A stretch of 5,588 nucleotides of DNA, taken from NCBI GenBank assembly GCA_021157665.1, contig JAGGWE010000078.1, positions 1-5,588 on the forward strand, read 5' to 3'. The stretch is from Sulfurimonas sp. GTDB taxonomy: Bacteria; Campylobacterota; Campylobacteria; Campylobacterales; Sulfurimonadaceae. Of the stretch, positions 1 through 4,942 are shown in pieces. The position numbers and the translations under genes were made by a program. Position 1 is the stretch's first letter; each line of letters begins with the position of its first letter. The notes under the pieces were generated by a model, which had not been told where the DNA came from, did not search any database, and was given only the letters and a program-made list of their open reading frames with translations.

Positions 1-256
1 AGGTACTCAATATCGTTCTGTAATTTATTATGAAAATGATAAACAAAAGAGTGAGATTTTAAACTCAATTCAAAAAGTACAAGAGGGATTTAGTGAAAAA
101 ATTGTAACTGAAGTAAGTGAACTTGGGGCTGTTTTTGAAGCTGAGAATTACCATCAGGACTATTATGCTCAAAACAGTTCACAAGGGTATTGTCAGGCTG
201 TAATTTCACCAAAATTACAAAAATTTATGACTACATTTCCTGATAAGTTAGGTTAA
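1..256 (+). CDS. msrA: Peptide methionine-S-sulfoxide reductase MsrA, 3' part
   Basis: This is the C-terminal 84 residues of MsrA, which repairs oxidised proteins by reducing the S-epimer of methionine sulfoxide with thioredoxin as usual donor. The frame is open from base 2 (base 1 belongs to the previous codon) and stops at TAA 254-256. Visible family signatures are GTQYRSVIYY at the very start, a typical MsrA core segment, then ENYHQDYY and GYCQAVISPKLQKF near the end. The Cys in GYC sits where many short MsrA proteins carry a recycling cysteine. The catalytic GCFW motif must lie upstream of the window. The stop abuts the stop of the opposing gene with no spacer. I am confident of the family; the N-terminal half, including a possible MsrB fusion, cannot be judged. 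Confidence 0.95.
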   Translation, partial: GTQYRSVIYYENDKQKSEILNSIQKVQEGFSEKIVTEVSELGAVFEAENYHQDYYAQNSSQGYCQAVISPKLQKFMTTFPDKLG

Positions 257-625
257 TTATAAATCTTTTAAAATACATGGAATATCATCTGAATCTCGAA
301 TCTCGTTAAATTCATTTAGTTCTGCATTTACATTTTCTGTAAATGTTTCCATGCTTTCATCTAGTTTTTTTCTAGCTGTATCTACAAGTTTTTGTTGTAT
401 CTCTTCAACTGATTTAAACTGTTCCATAGTTTTCATAAAAAAATCTTTATCTTCAGTTAGTAAAACAATCTCATCTTTTTTTATCCATTTTCTGGTTGTT
501 TTTCCATCTTTTATAAATTCAAAAATAACATTATCACTACTTCTTGAAGAGGTATATTTAGGTACTTTAAAACCTATAAAACATTTTGAAGTCGATTCTG
601 GTTGTCTTTTTATTACATAATACAT
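257..625 (-). CDS. Conserved-looking hypothetical protein, 122 aa
   Basis: I do not recognise this protein. It has no signal peptide, membrane segment or catalytic motif I can name. The N-terminal half (about residues 1-58) is basic and mixed, with IKRQPESTSKCFIGFKVPKY followed by an IFEFIKDGKTTRKWIKKDEI stretch that reads like beta strands. The C-terminal half (about 62-113) is charged and probably helical or coiled coil (QFKSVEEIQQKLVDTARKKL, then METFTENVNAELNEF). It is probably a small soluble cytoplasmic protein. The ATG at 625-623 is the only early start. There is no Shine-Dalgarno sequence in front of it, but a TATAAT box ends seven bases upstream, so the message may be leaderless. It converges on msrA and diverges from the fqrB-like gene. 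It is real rather than a shadow: it fills the space between two genes, uses AT-rich codons like its neighbours and has its own promoter. Confidence 0.75.
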   Translation of the reverse strand: MYYVIKRQPESTSKCFIGFKVPKYTSSRSSDNVIFEFIKDGKTTRKWIKKDEIVLLTEDKDFFMKTMEQFKSVEEIQQKLVDTARKKLDESMETFTENVNAELNEFNEIRDSDDIPCILKDL

Positions 626-631
626 TTTGAG

Positions 632-637
632 ATTATA
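632..637 (-). promoter_or_regulatory. -10 box of the 122-aa gene
   Basis: The minus strand reads TATAAT here, a perfect sigma70 -10 hexamer. Its last base is seven positions from the A of the ATG at 625, so the predicted transcript starts at or within a base or two of the start codon. No good -35 is seen; the upstream stretch is T-rich, as is common in Campylobacterota. An 8-bp palindrome ACAATTGT (640-647) lies between this box and the divergent fqrB promoter and could be an operator, though this is only an inference. Confidence 0.5.
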
Positions 638-657
638 CTACAATTGTAAACAAATTA

Positions 658-666
658 TGCTAAAAT
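658..666 (+). promoter_or_regulatory. Extended -10 promoter of the fqrB-like gene
   Basis: TGCTAAAAT matches the extended -10 form TGnTAnAAT-like, with TG one base before TAAAAT (661-666). It predicts a start near 673 and a 5' leader of about 31 bases containing the AGGAG ribosome binding site at 693-697, six bases before the ATG at 704. No convincing -35 is present. It is divergent from, and about 20 bases away from, the -10 box of the 122-aa gene. Confidence 0.5.
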
Positions 667-703
667 ACAATTATTAGAAATTATTATACTTCAGGAGTTC
701 TAT

Positions 704-1672
704 ATGGGTCATATTTACAATTTAGCAATTATTGGTGCAGGACCAGCTGGAATCGCTACTGCTGTTGAGGGTTATATGCAGGGTATTAGAGATATTGTTT
801 TACTAGAAAAAGATGTAAATCACAACTCAACAATTAGAAAATATTATAAAGATAATAAACGGGTAGATAAAGATTGGAAGGGACAAAAAGTTGAATTAGA
901 TGGTAGAATTTATTTTGTAGATGGTACAAAAGAGACCACTTTAGATTTTTTTGATGAGATACTTGAATATCATTCTGTTGAACTACAAACACATGTAGAG
1001 GTTCAAAGTATAGAGAAAAAAGAGGATGGAACTTTTGAGATTTTTATGGCTGGTAAAACTATAAAGGCTAATAAAGTAGTTGTAACAATAGGACGAATGG
1101 GAAAACCAAATAAGCCTAGTTATAAAGTTCCAGCAGGTATAAAAAAGAGAATTGGATATACTCTTGATGGTTGTAGTGAGGGTGAAAAAATCTTAGTTGT
1201 TGGTGGTGGAGATAGTGCTGTTGAGTATGCTGTTGACTTAAGTGAGAAAAATAATGTAGCAATTTGCTATAGAAGAGAGACTTTTAGACGAGCAAATCCA
1301 ACAAATCAGACAAATATTGCAAATGCAATTATGCACAAAGAGGTAAGACCAATTTTAGGTATAAATATAGATGCTTTAGAAGATGTTGAAGGTAGAGTAA
1401 AAGTTATGTTTAATGAGGTTGAGCATGAAATTTTTGATAGGGTGATTTATGCTATTGGTGGTACAACTCCAAGTGCTTTTTTATCAAGTTCTGGTATAAA
1501 AGAGGAGGATGGAAAACCTGTTCATGATAATAATTATGAAACAAATATAGAGGGGTTATTTGTCGCTGGAGATATTACCCAAGAGAGTGGTGGAAGTATC
1601 GCTCTTGGATTAAATCATGGCTATGCAATCGCTTGTTTTATTCAAGGGGAATGTTTAGTTTCTAAAGATTAG
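704..1672 (+). CDS. fqrB: FqrB-like flavoprotein: NAD(P)H flavodoxin/quinone oxidoreductase
   Basis: A 322-residue, two-domain FAD/NAD(P) flavoprotein of the thioredoxin-reductase fold, with no transport signal and so cytoplasmic. Seen: the FAD dinucleotide motif GAGPAG at residues 11-16, the NAD(P)H motif VGGGDSAVEY at 166-175, a YRRETFRR stretch at 189-196 whose arginines suit the 2'-phosphate of NADPH, and the closing FAD motif GLFVAGDI at 284-291. The redox CxxC of true thioredoxin reductases is absent; Cys157 stands alone. Length, this absence and the KRVDKDWKGQKVEL segment recall H. pylori HP1164/C. jejuni Cj0559 (FqrB), known to link pyruvate:ferredoxin oxidoreductase, via flavodoxin, to NADPH and to reduce quinones. 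The FqrB assignment is from memory of that family. Alternatives are a YpdA-type or ferredoxin-NADP reductase. The start is set by AGGAG six bases upstream. The stop overlaps the opposing gene by 4 bases. Confidence 0.8.
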   Translation: MGHIYNLAIIGAGPAGIATAVEGYMQGIRDIVLLEKDVNHNSTIRKYYKDNKRVDKDWKGQKVELDGRIYFVDGTKETTLDFFDEILEYHSVELQTHVEVQSIEKKEDGTFEIFMAGKTIKANKVVVTIGRMGKPNKPSYKVPAGIKKRIGYTLDGCSEGEKILVVGGGDSAVEYAVDLSEKNNVAICYRRETFRRANPTNQTNIANAIMHKEVRPILGINIDALEDVEGRVKVMFNEVEHEIFDRVIYAIGGTTPSAFLSSSGIKEEDGKPVHDNNYETNIEGLFVAGDITQESGGSIALGLNHGYAIACFIQGECLVSKD

Positions 1673-2022
1673 TTTTTTAAAATAGCTTTGTCTTTTTCAC
1701 TTATGACACCATCTGGTGTATTAAGAAGTAATTCTATTTCGCAACTTAGATATTCTGCTGTTGTGAGTGGAGAGAAATTTTTATCTTGAAATGCAGATAG
1801 TTTAGCATTTCTGATTATATCTTCAAGTAGGCTCAGGTTTGTATTTTGGGATTGGGCTGAACCTCTTAGTTCATCACCTATATATATATTTACTTTTGTA
1901 GAGATTTTTTGATTTAGTAGAGGATGTTTTTCTAATAGAGCTTGTTTATCTATTGTTCTTTGTGCTTCAATAACTTCGGCGATGGAGTCCCGTGCAAGTT
2001 GTAATAAAACAGAACGAGACAT
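1669..2022 (-). CDS. Short AMMECR1-domain protein, 117 aa
   Basis: The protein resembles the N-terminal two thirds of the AMMECR1 domain (protein A of the AmmeMemoRadiSam gene set), whose biochemical role is not established. Seen: LLQLARDSI at residues 6-14, ELRGSAQS at 51-58 where the family has the signature LRGCIG, then LSLLEDIIRNAKLSAFQDKNFSPLTTAEY at 63-91 and the strand CEIELLLNTP at 94-103. These follow the family order. Two oddities: the signature Cys is Ser55, and the last 70 or so residues of a typical domain (about 180 aa) are missing, so it is a minimal or decayed form. I prefer ATG 2022 over the in-frame TTG at 2028, because AAAAGGGG lies six bases before the ATG but directly touches the TTG. 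It overlaps the fqrB-like gene tail to tail, and its own promoter lies upstream. Confidence 0.75.
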   Translation of the reverse strand: MSRSVLLQLARDSIAEVIEAQRTIDKQALLEKHPLLNQKISTKVNIYIGDELRGSAQSQNTNLSLLEDIIRNAKLSAFQDKNFSPLTTAEYLSCEIELLLNTPDGVISEKDKAILKN

Positions 2023-2028
2023 CTCCAA

Positions 2029-2036
2029 CCCCTTTT
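2029..2036 (-). promoter_or_regulatory. Ribosome binding site deciding the AMMECR1-gene start
   Basis: The minus strand reads AAAAGGGG here, six bases before ATG 2022-2020. It would leave no spacer to the longer TTG start at 2028, so the ATG is preferred, giving 117 rather than 119 residues. Confidence 0.6.
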
Positions 2037-2057
2037 AGATAGTTTCCCTTTTATTTA

Positions 2058-2091
2058 AACATTATACCAAAGTTTTATTTTTTTCTTTTTT
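2058..2091. repeat. 34-bp direct repeat, left copy
   Basis: This matches 2345-2378 at 33 of 34 positions; the first 24 bases (2058-2081 and 2345-2368) are identical. Read on the minus strand it would encode KKEKNKTLV and a stop, against KKEENKTLV and a stop at the real end of the antiporter. It is therefore a displaced copy of that gene's 3' end, now used as the promoter of the AMMECR1-domain gene. The two copies bracket the repeat-rich block. Confidence 0.9.
2061..2069 (-). promoter_or_regulatory. Extended -10 promoter of the AMMECR1-domain gene
   Basis: The minus strand reads TGGTATAAT, a perfect extended -10 (TGnTATAAT). The predicted start is near 2054, with a leader of about 31 bases to ATG 2022. 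No -35 is evident; the upstream side is A-rich. The box lies inside the left copy of the 34-bp direct repeat, whose other copy forms the end of the antiporter gene. Confidence 0.6.
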
Positions 2092-2129
2092 AAGTTTCTG
2101 AAGTTAGCACGGCTGATTCATACAGAACA

Positions 2130-2152
2130 GGAACCGATGGCTTCGCTTTGTG
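2130..2152 (+). repeat. REP-like copy 1 (internally deleted)
   Basis: It has head GGAA (2130-2133), then CCGATGGC running straight into TTCGCTTTGTG. Compared with copy 2 it lacks five bases (TCGCC) from the second half of the hairpin, yet shares the following CTTCGCTTTGTG. It is best read as a decayed copy that lost one arm. Confidence 0.55.
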
Positions 2153-2169
2153 TTTCTTTGCCAAACCAT

Positions 2170-2191
2170 GGATGCGATGGCTCGCCTTCGC
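2170..2191 (+). repeat. REP-like copy 2
   Basis: Head GGAT (2170-2173) precedes hairpin GCGATGGC-TC-GCCTTCGC (2174-2191). The eight-pair stem has one T.T mismatch at pair 5/14 and a nominal two-base loop. It is in the same orientation as copy 1 and opposite to copy 3. Confidence 0.7.
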
Positions 2192-2218
2192 TTTGTGCTT
2201 TTGTTCTGTATATCTTTG

Positions 2219-2240
2219 CCGAAGGCAAGCCATCGGTTCC
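2219..2240 (-). repeat. REP-like copy 3 (inverted)
   Basis: On the minus strand, head GGAA (2240-2237) precedes hairpin CCGATGGC-TT-GCCTTCGG (2236-2219). It has the same T.T mismatch at pair 5/14. The end pair is C-G where copy 2 has G-C. It faces copies 1 and 2, forming a BIME-like pair. Confidence 0.7.
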
Positions 2241-2241
2241 T

Positions 2242-2291
2242 AATCTGGAGTAGTTTTTTTTTGCATGTGGATTTAAAAACTATTCCTAATT
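2242..2291. repeat. Imperfect inverted repeat (17-bp arms)
   Basis: Arms 2242-2258 and 2275-2291 pair with three mismatches; the innermost eight bases, TAGTTTTT and AAAAACTA, are perfect. It is the second arm of the 198-bp block. A T-run at 2254-2262 belongs to it, but the layout does not match an intrinsic terminator on either strand. Confidence 0.45.
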
Positions 2292-2308
2292 ATTTGTATG
2301 AATCAGCC

Positions 2309-2349
2309 ATGTTGAAATTGGGGTTCTTTATGAAGGGGTACTTCAACAT
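2309..2349. repeat. 8-bp inverted repeat next to the antiporter stop
   Basis: ATGTTGAA (2309-2316) and TTCAACAT (2342-2349) are complementary, with 25 bases between. It directly follows the antiporter stop on the minus strand, but has no downstream T-tract and a large loop, so it is at best a weak RNA-stabilising or junction structure rather than a clear terminator. Confidence 0.3.
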
Positions 2350-2378
2350 TATACCAAAGTTTTATTTTCTTCTTTTTT
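2345..2378. repeat. 34-bp direct repeat, right copy
   Basis: This is the second copy of the repeat at 2058-2091, offset by 287 bases, with one mismatch. Here it encodes the last nine residues and stop codon of the antiporter. It therefore looks like the original location, although which copy is ancestral cannot be proven from the window. Confidence 0.9.
2348..2356 (-). promoter_or_regulatory. Second extended -10 copy overlapping the antiporter stop
   Basis: The minus strand again reads TGGTATAAT; the antiporter stop TAA (2351-2349) lies inside the box. If active, it would start transcription near 2341 and run through the repeat block toward the AMMECR1-domain gene, giving either a longer leader or a structured non-coding transcript. 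Activity is inferred only from sequence identity with the box at 2061-2069. Confidence 0.3.
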
Positions 2379-3518
2379 CATTTTGTAAACATTTATAATT
2401 TTTATTGTTACCATTACCCCAATAACTTGAATAAGTGCAGCTAAAATAAAGGCATAATAGTGAAGTTGATCTATACTGTTTGCACTAAATGCTAGTGTTG
2501 CCATAGCTATAAGTAGTGTCAGAGGCATAGAGTGAGAAAGCCCCATTAATATTGAATCAATAATACCAAGTCTTTTTACAAATACAAGAGATGCTACTAC
2601 TCTCATAGATACCATGACTAATGTAATTAAGAACGCTTTGTATATTAATCCATCCATTGTAAGTGCATTTAAATCGAATGAACTACCAATATGTATAAAA
2701 AAGACAGGGATTAAAAATCCAAAACCAAATGAGGCAAGTTTTTCTGGTAGTTGATGTTTATGTTCAAAAAAAGTAGGAATAAAAATACCAGCTAAAAAAG
2801 CACCAAAAGCAAGTTCAAGTTCAAGGTAAAGCATCGCTCCAACTAGAAGAAAAAATATCCCCATAGATAAACGAATATCTTGTTCTTGATTGTCCTTTTT
2901 TGGCATAAGAACTGTTGATACTTCAGGAAACCACCAAAAAAGTAACTGCATACCTCTAAAGATAAAAAACATAAGTACCAAAAACATAATAAGAGCAAAA
3001 AGTGTTTCAAATAGTTCTAGTCCTAGCCCTGATTTTAGTCCAGCAGAGGTAATAGTTAAAATCCCGATACTAACAACCTCTCCAACTCCACCTGCTGTCA
3101 TTGAAATATCAAGCCAAGGGGTTTTTCCATACTCTTTTGAGAGGGTAGCTACCAGTCCAACTGAGATAAGAGGAAGTAGAACTATAAATATTTTGCCTAA
3201 ATCAAAATACAAAGAAAAAGAGATAGAAAAAGAGTAAAGAATTATCAAATAAAGTATGATTTTTTTCATTGTTTCAGCAGGTGTTTTGAGAACATTTTTA
3301 AGATTAATCTCTGTTCCTGCAATAAACATTAGATATAAAAAACCAAGTTCAGCAACTATATCAAAAAGGTGTTCGCTATGAATATATCCAACATAACCAA
3401 GAATAGAACCTAGTATAATCTCTATAGGAGTAGTAGGAAGTTTTAATATTTTTGCAAAAAATGGGGAGAAAATTATTATAAGTGATATGGTAATAATTAG
3501 TGTTACATTATCATGCAT
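2349..3518 (-). CDS. CPA2-type cation/proton antiporter, membrane domain only
   Basis: A 389-residue inner-membrane protein with about 12-13 hydrophobic helices and a polar loop near residues 205-216. It fits the Na+/H+ exchanger domain of the KefB/KefC/NapA (CPA2) superfamily, exchanging Na+ or K+ for H+. Seen: AELGFLYLMFIAGTEIN at 56-72 (family form ELGvvlLLFliGLE), AFGAFLAGIFIP at 237-248, and FLIPVFFIHIGSSFDL at 268-283 (family FFisvGmsid). The helix that usually carries the ion-binding Asp (FQD in KefC) here reads AGGVGEVVSIGIL, with Glu147 in its place. There is no C-terminal RCK/TrkA domain, unlike full KefB/C. ATG 3518 overlaps the bioB stop (TAATG), with AGGA just upstream, so translation is probably coupled. 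It ends inside a direct repeat. The ion and the physiological role are unknown. Confidence 0.85.
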   Translation of the reverse strand: MHDNVTLIITISLIIIFSPFFAKILKLPTTPIEIILGSILGYVGYIHSEHLFDIVAELGFLYLMFIAGTEINLKNVLKTPAETMKKIILYLIILYSFSISFSLYFDLGKIFIVLLPLISVGLVATLSKEYGKTPWLDISMTAGGVGEVVSIGILTITSAGLKSGLGLELFETLFALIMFLVLMFFIFRGMQLLFWWFPEVSTVLMPKKDNQEQDIRLSMGIFFLLVGAMLYLELELAFGAFLAGIFIPTFFEHKHQLPEKLASFGFGFLIPVFFIHIGSSFDLNALTMDGLIYKAFLITLVMVSMRVVASLVFVKRLGIIDSILMGLSHSMPLTLLIAMATLAFSANSIDQLHYYAFILAALIQVIGVMVTIKIINVYKMKKEENKTLV

Positions 3519-4366
3519 TATTTTCCTATTTGAGTGGCTACTTCAAGATTTAAAGACTTAATCATATCCAAATCTTTACTAATAACTCTTCCTGCAGTTG
3601 TTAAGTAGTTTCCAACAACAATAGAGTTTGCACCATATTTAAAGATTTCACTCTGTCTATCTCCAAACATCAATTCTCTTCCACCTGCTACCATAATTCG
3701 TTCGGCATGTGGGATTAACTCTCTTGTTAGTTTTATCAACTCTAAAGCCTCTTCAACTGTTAGTGGATTAGGTTCTAGCTCTAGGGCTTCATTATGGTGG
3801 TAAAAGTTTATAGGTACAGAAGTTGGATTTAATGAAGCTAATGATTTTATCATTGAAAGTCTATCCTCTTGTGATTCGCCAAGTCCAAAAATTCCACCAG
3901 TTAAAAGAGTTAATCCTGCTTCATTTACTGCTTGGCATGTGGCATATCTTTCACTCCATGGATGAGTTGTACAGATATTTGGGTAAAAGTTTTCTGATGT
4001 TTCTAGGTTATGGTTGTATGCTTTTATACCTGATTTTTTTAAAATTAAAAGTTGCTCTAAAGTTGCCGTTCCATTACATGCTATAAGCCTAAGTTCTGGA
4101 ACTTCTTTAGTTAAAACTTGAGCAATATTACAAACAAAAGCAATAGTTTTATCAGTTAAACCCTTATCAGAACTAACAAGACAAAAACCTAAGGCACCTG
4201 CTTCTTTTGCAGATTTAGCTTCATTTAAAATATTTTCTAAAGCTTTTTGTTTATATCTATCTATGTCAGCTTTATAGCGAACACTTTGAGAACAAAATTT
4301 ACAATCTTCTAAACATGTTCCACTATTTATATTACAAATTGAGCAAAGAAAAATTTTTTCTTTCAT
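3518..4366 (-). CDS. bioB: Biotin synthase BioB (short form, atypical Fe-S ligand site)
   Basis: This radical-SAM enzyme inserts sulfur into dethiobiotin, the last step of biotin synthesis, in the cytoplasm. At 282 residues it matches the short BioB of Helicobacter and Campylobacter; E. coli BioB is about 346. The [4Fe-4S] motif C18-LED-C22-KF-C25 is intact. Compared with E. coli, the [2Fe-2S] ligands C97 and C128 have counterparts in C62 (GFCLV) and C97 (LIACNGT), and R260 in R223 (RIMVAGGR). The counterpart of C188 (VCSGGIVGLGE) is Leu155 in LLTGGIFGLGE, a clear departure. YNHNLETS (117-124), GGIFGLGES and NSIVVGNYLTT (247-257) are otherwise classic. C132 and C144 lie in the ICTTHPWSERYATC segment, shared in my recollection with H. 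pylori BioB. Its ATG overlaps the yfcE-like stop, and its own stop overlaps the antiporter ATG. AAGG lies nine bases upstream. Confidence 0.95.
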   Translation of the reverse strand: MKEKIFLCSICNINSGTCLEDCKFCSQSVRYKADIDRYKQKALENILNEAKSAKEAGALGFCLVSSDKGLTDKTIAFVCNIAQVLTKEVPELRLIACNGTATLEQLLILKKSGIKAYNHNLETSENFYPNICTTHPWSERYATCQAVNEAGLTLLTGGIFGLGESQEDRLSMIKSLASLNPTSVPINFYHHNEALELEPNPLTVEEALELIKLTRELIPHAERIMVAGGRELMFGDRQSEIFKYGANSIVVGNYLTTAGRVISKDLDMIKSLNLEVATQIGK

Positions 4367-4884
4367 TATTCAGACCTTTTAAAAGAGTAGTTGCTTAGTT
4401 TGAATTTTTTTTCATGTTCAGCTTTTTCATAGTGTGTTACAAAAAAATCTTTTTCAGTTACTTCAAGCATAGCAAACTCTGTAATAGGTTTTTTTCTAGC
4501 ACAAATTTCACCAGAGTTTAGAAAAAGGGTATCACCTTTTTTTTCGGCATGAAAAAAGTGAGTATGTCCAGAGATTACTACTTCGGTATCGCCATTCATA
4601 TAAAAAGGTTGGTGCATTAGCTTAAATTTTGTATCTGCAAGTTTAAAGTAGTATGGTTCTTGAACTAGGTTGTATTTATCATGATGCTCTATTAAATGAG
4701 CATCATTGTTTCCATAAACAGCGATATATTTTTTATCAGTCGCTTCAAGCATATCTAAAATCTCAGTTTCAACAATATCTCCAGCATGGATAAAAAACTC
4801 AGCCCCATCTTCTAAAAGTCTATCTATAGCTTTTTTAGTTTTTTTAATTTTAGAATGAGTATCTGAGATAACGCCTATTTTCAC
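4366..4884 (-). CDS. YfcE/MJ0936-type metallophosphodiesterase
   Basis: A 172-residue cytoplasmic calcineurin-like phosphoesterase of the YfcE/MJ0936 group, known as two-metal (Mn/Ni) phosphodiesterases; the natural substrate is unknown. The metal-site motifs occur in order: D8-T-H10 (ISDTH), G35-D36 (HAGDIVE), G58-N-N-D61, H91 (LMHQP, where relatives usually have THGH) and G106-H107-T-H109 (ISGHTH), then LNSGE at 122-126, comparable to LNPGS. The C-terminal tail (about 150-172) is Lys/Glu-rich. The start codon is GTG (4884-4882), backed by AAGGA about eight bases upstream; there is no alternative ATG nearby. It is first in the yfcE-bioB-antiporter operon. A REP-like hairpin (4903-4924) lies in its leader. 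Family is confident; the link to biotin synthesis is only positional. Confidence 0.88.
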   Translation of the reverse strand: MKIGVISDTHSKIKKTKKAIDRLLEDGAEFFIHAGDIVETEILDMLEATDKKYIAVYGNNDAHLIEHHDKYNLVQEPYYFKLADTKFKLMHQPFYMNGDTEVVISGHTHFFHAEKKGDTLFLNSGEICARKKPITEFAMLEVTEKDFFVTHYEKAEHEKKFKLSNYSFKRSE

Positions 4885-4902
4885 TTTTAATTCCTTTTCA
4901 TA

Positions 4903-4924
4903 CCGAAGCTAAAGCATCGGTTCC
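4903..4924 (-). repeat. REP-like copy 4, in the yfcE leader
   Basis: On the minus strand, head GGAA (4924-4921) precedes hairpin CCGATGCT-TT-AGCTTCGG (4920-4903). Relative to copy 3, pairs 7/12 and 8/11 change from G-C and C-G to C-G and T-A, so pairing is kept by compensatory changes. The T.T mismatch at pair 5/14 is retained. It lies 18 bases before the GTG start and just upstream of the ribosome binding site. It faces the tandem copies 5-8. Confidence 0.7.
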
Positions 4925-4932
4925 ATATAGCA
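4924..4932 (-). promoter_or_regulatory. Weak extended -10-like box before yfcE
   Basis: The minus strand reads TGCTATATG: the TGn extension is present but TATATG matches TATAAT at only four of six positions. A start near 4917 would fall inside the copy 4 hairpin. It may be a genuine weak promoter or chance; otherwise yfcE is transcribed through from topA. Confidence 0.2.
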
Positions 4933-4942
4933 TTTCTTTCTT

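Larger units (their letters stand above)
2111..2308. repeat. 198-bp intergenic block with 14-bp inverted ends and REP-like palindromes
   Basis: The ends are perfect inverted repeats: GGCTGATTCATACA (2111-2124) and its complement at 2295-2308. Inside are two arms. Bases 2129-2143 pair perfectly with 2227-2241 (15 bp), because REP-like copies 1 and 3 face each other. Bases 2242-2258 pair with 2275-2291 (17 bp, three mismatches). The whole could fold as a three-way junction in RNA or single-stranded DNA. Bases 2141-2152 recur at 2186-2197. No open frame is credible. The part carrying palindromes (2129-2241) is visibly richer in G+C than the flanking genes. It looks like a MITE-like or BIME-like element; no transposase is present and no short target duplication directly flanks the inverted ends. 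Confidence 0.65.

Noticed and set aside
351..620. Plus-strand 89-residue frame opposite the 122-aa gene
   Set aside because: It is a Ser/Phe/Leu-rich antisense shadow without a ribosome binding site; the minus-strand frame has a promoter and charged, protein-like composition.
2242..2291. Intrinsic terminator for either strand
   Set aside because: The T-run is part of the stem itself rather than following a GC-rich hairpin, and the loop is large and AT-rich.
2104..2316. Short target-site duplication immediately flanking the 14-bp inverted ends
   Set aside because: Bases just outside the ends (GTTAGCAC on the left, ATGTTGAA on the right) do not form a direct repeat, so insertion by a classical DD(E/D) transposase at these ends is not supported.
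2150..2398. Plus-strand 82-residue open frame through the repeat block
   Set aside because: It runs across the REP-like palindromes and into the antisense of the antiporter end, has no ribosome binding site and a composition unlike a protein; it is a by-product of the repeats.
2890..3237. Plus-strand 115-residue frame within the antiporter gene
   Set aside because: Antisense shadow of membrane-helix codons; no start signals and no recognisable motifs.
3823..4086. Plus-strand 87-residue frame within bioB
   Set aside because: Antisense to a confidently identified gene; no ribosome binding site.
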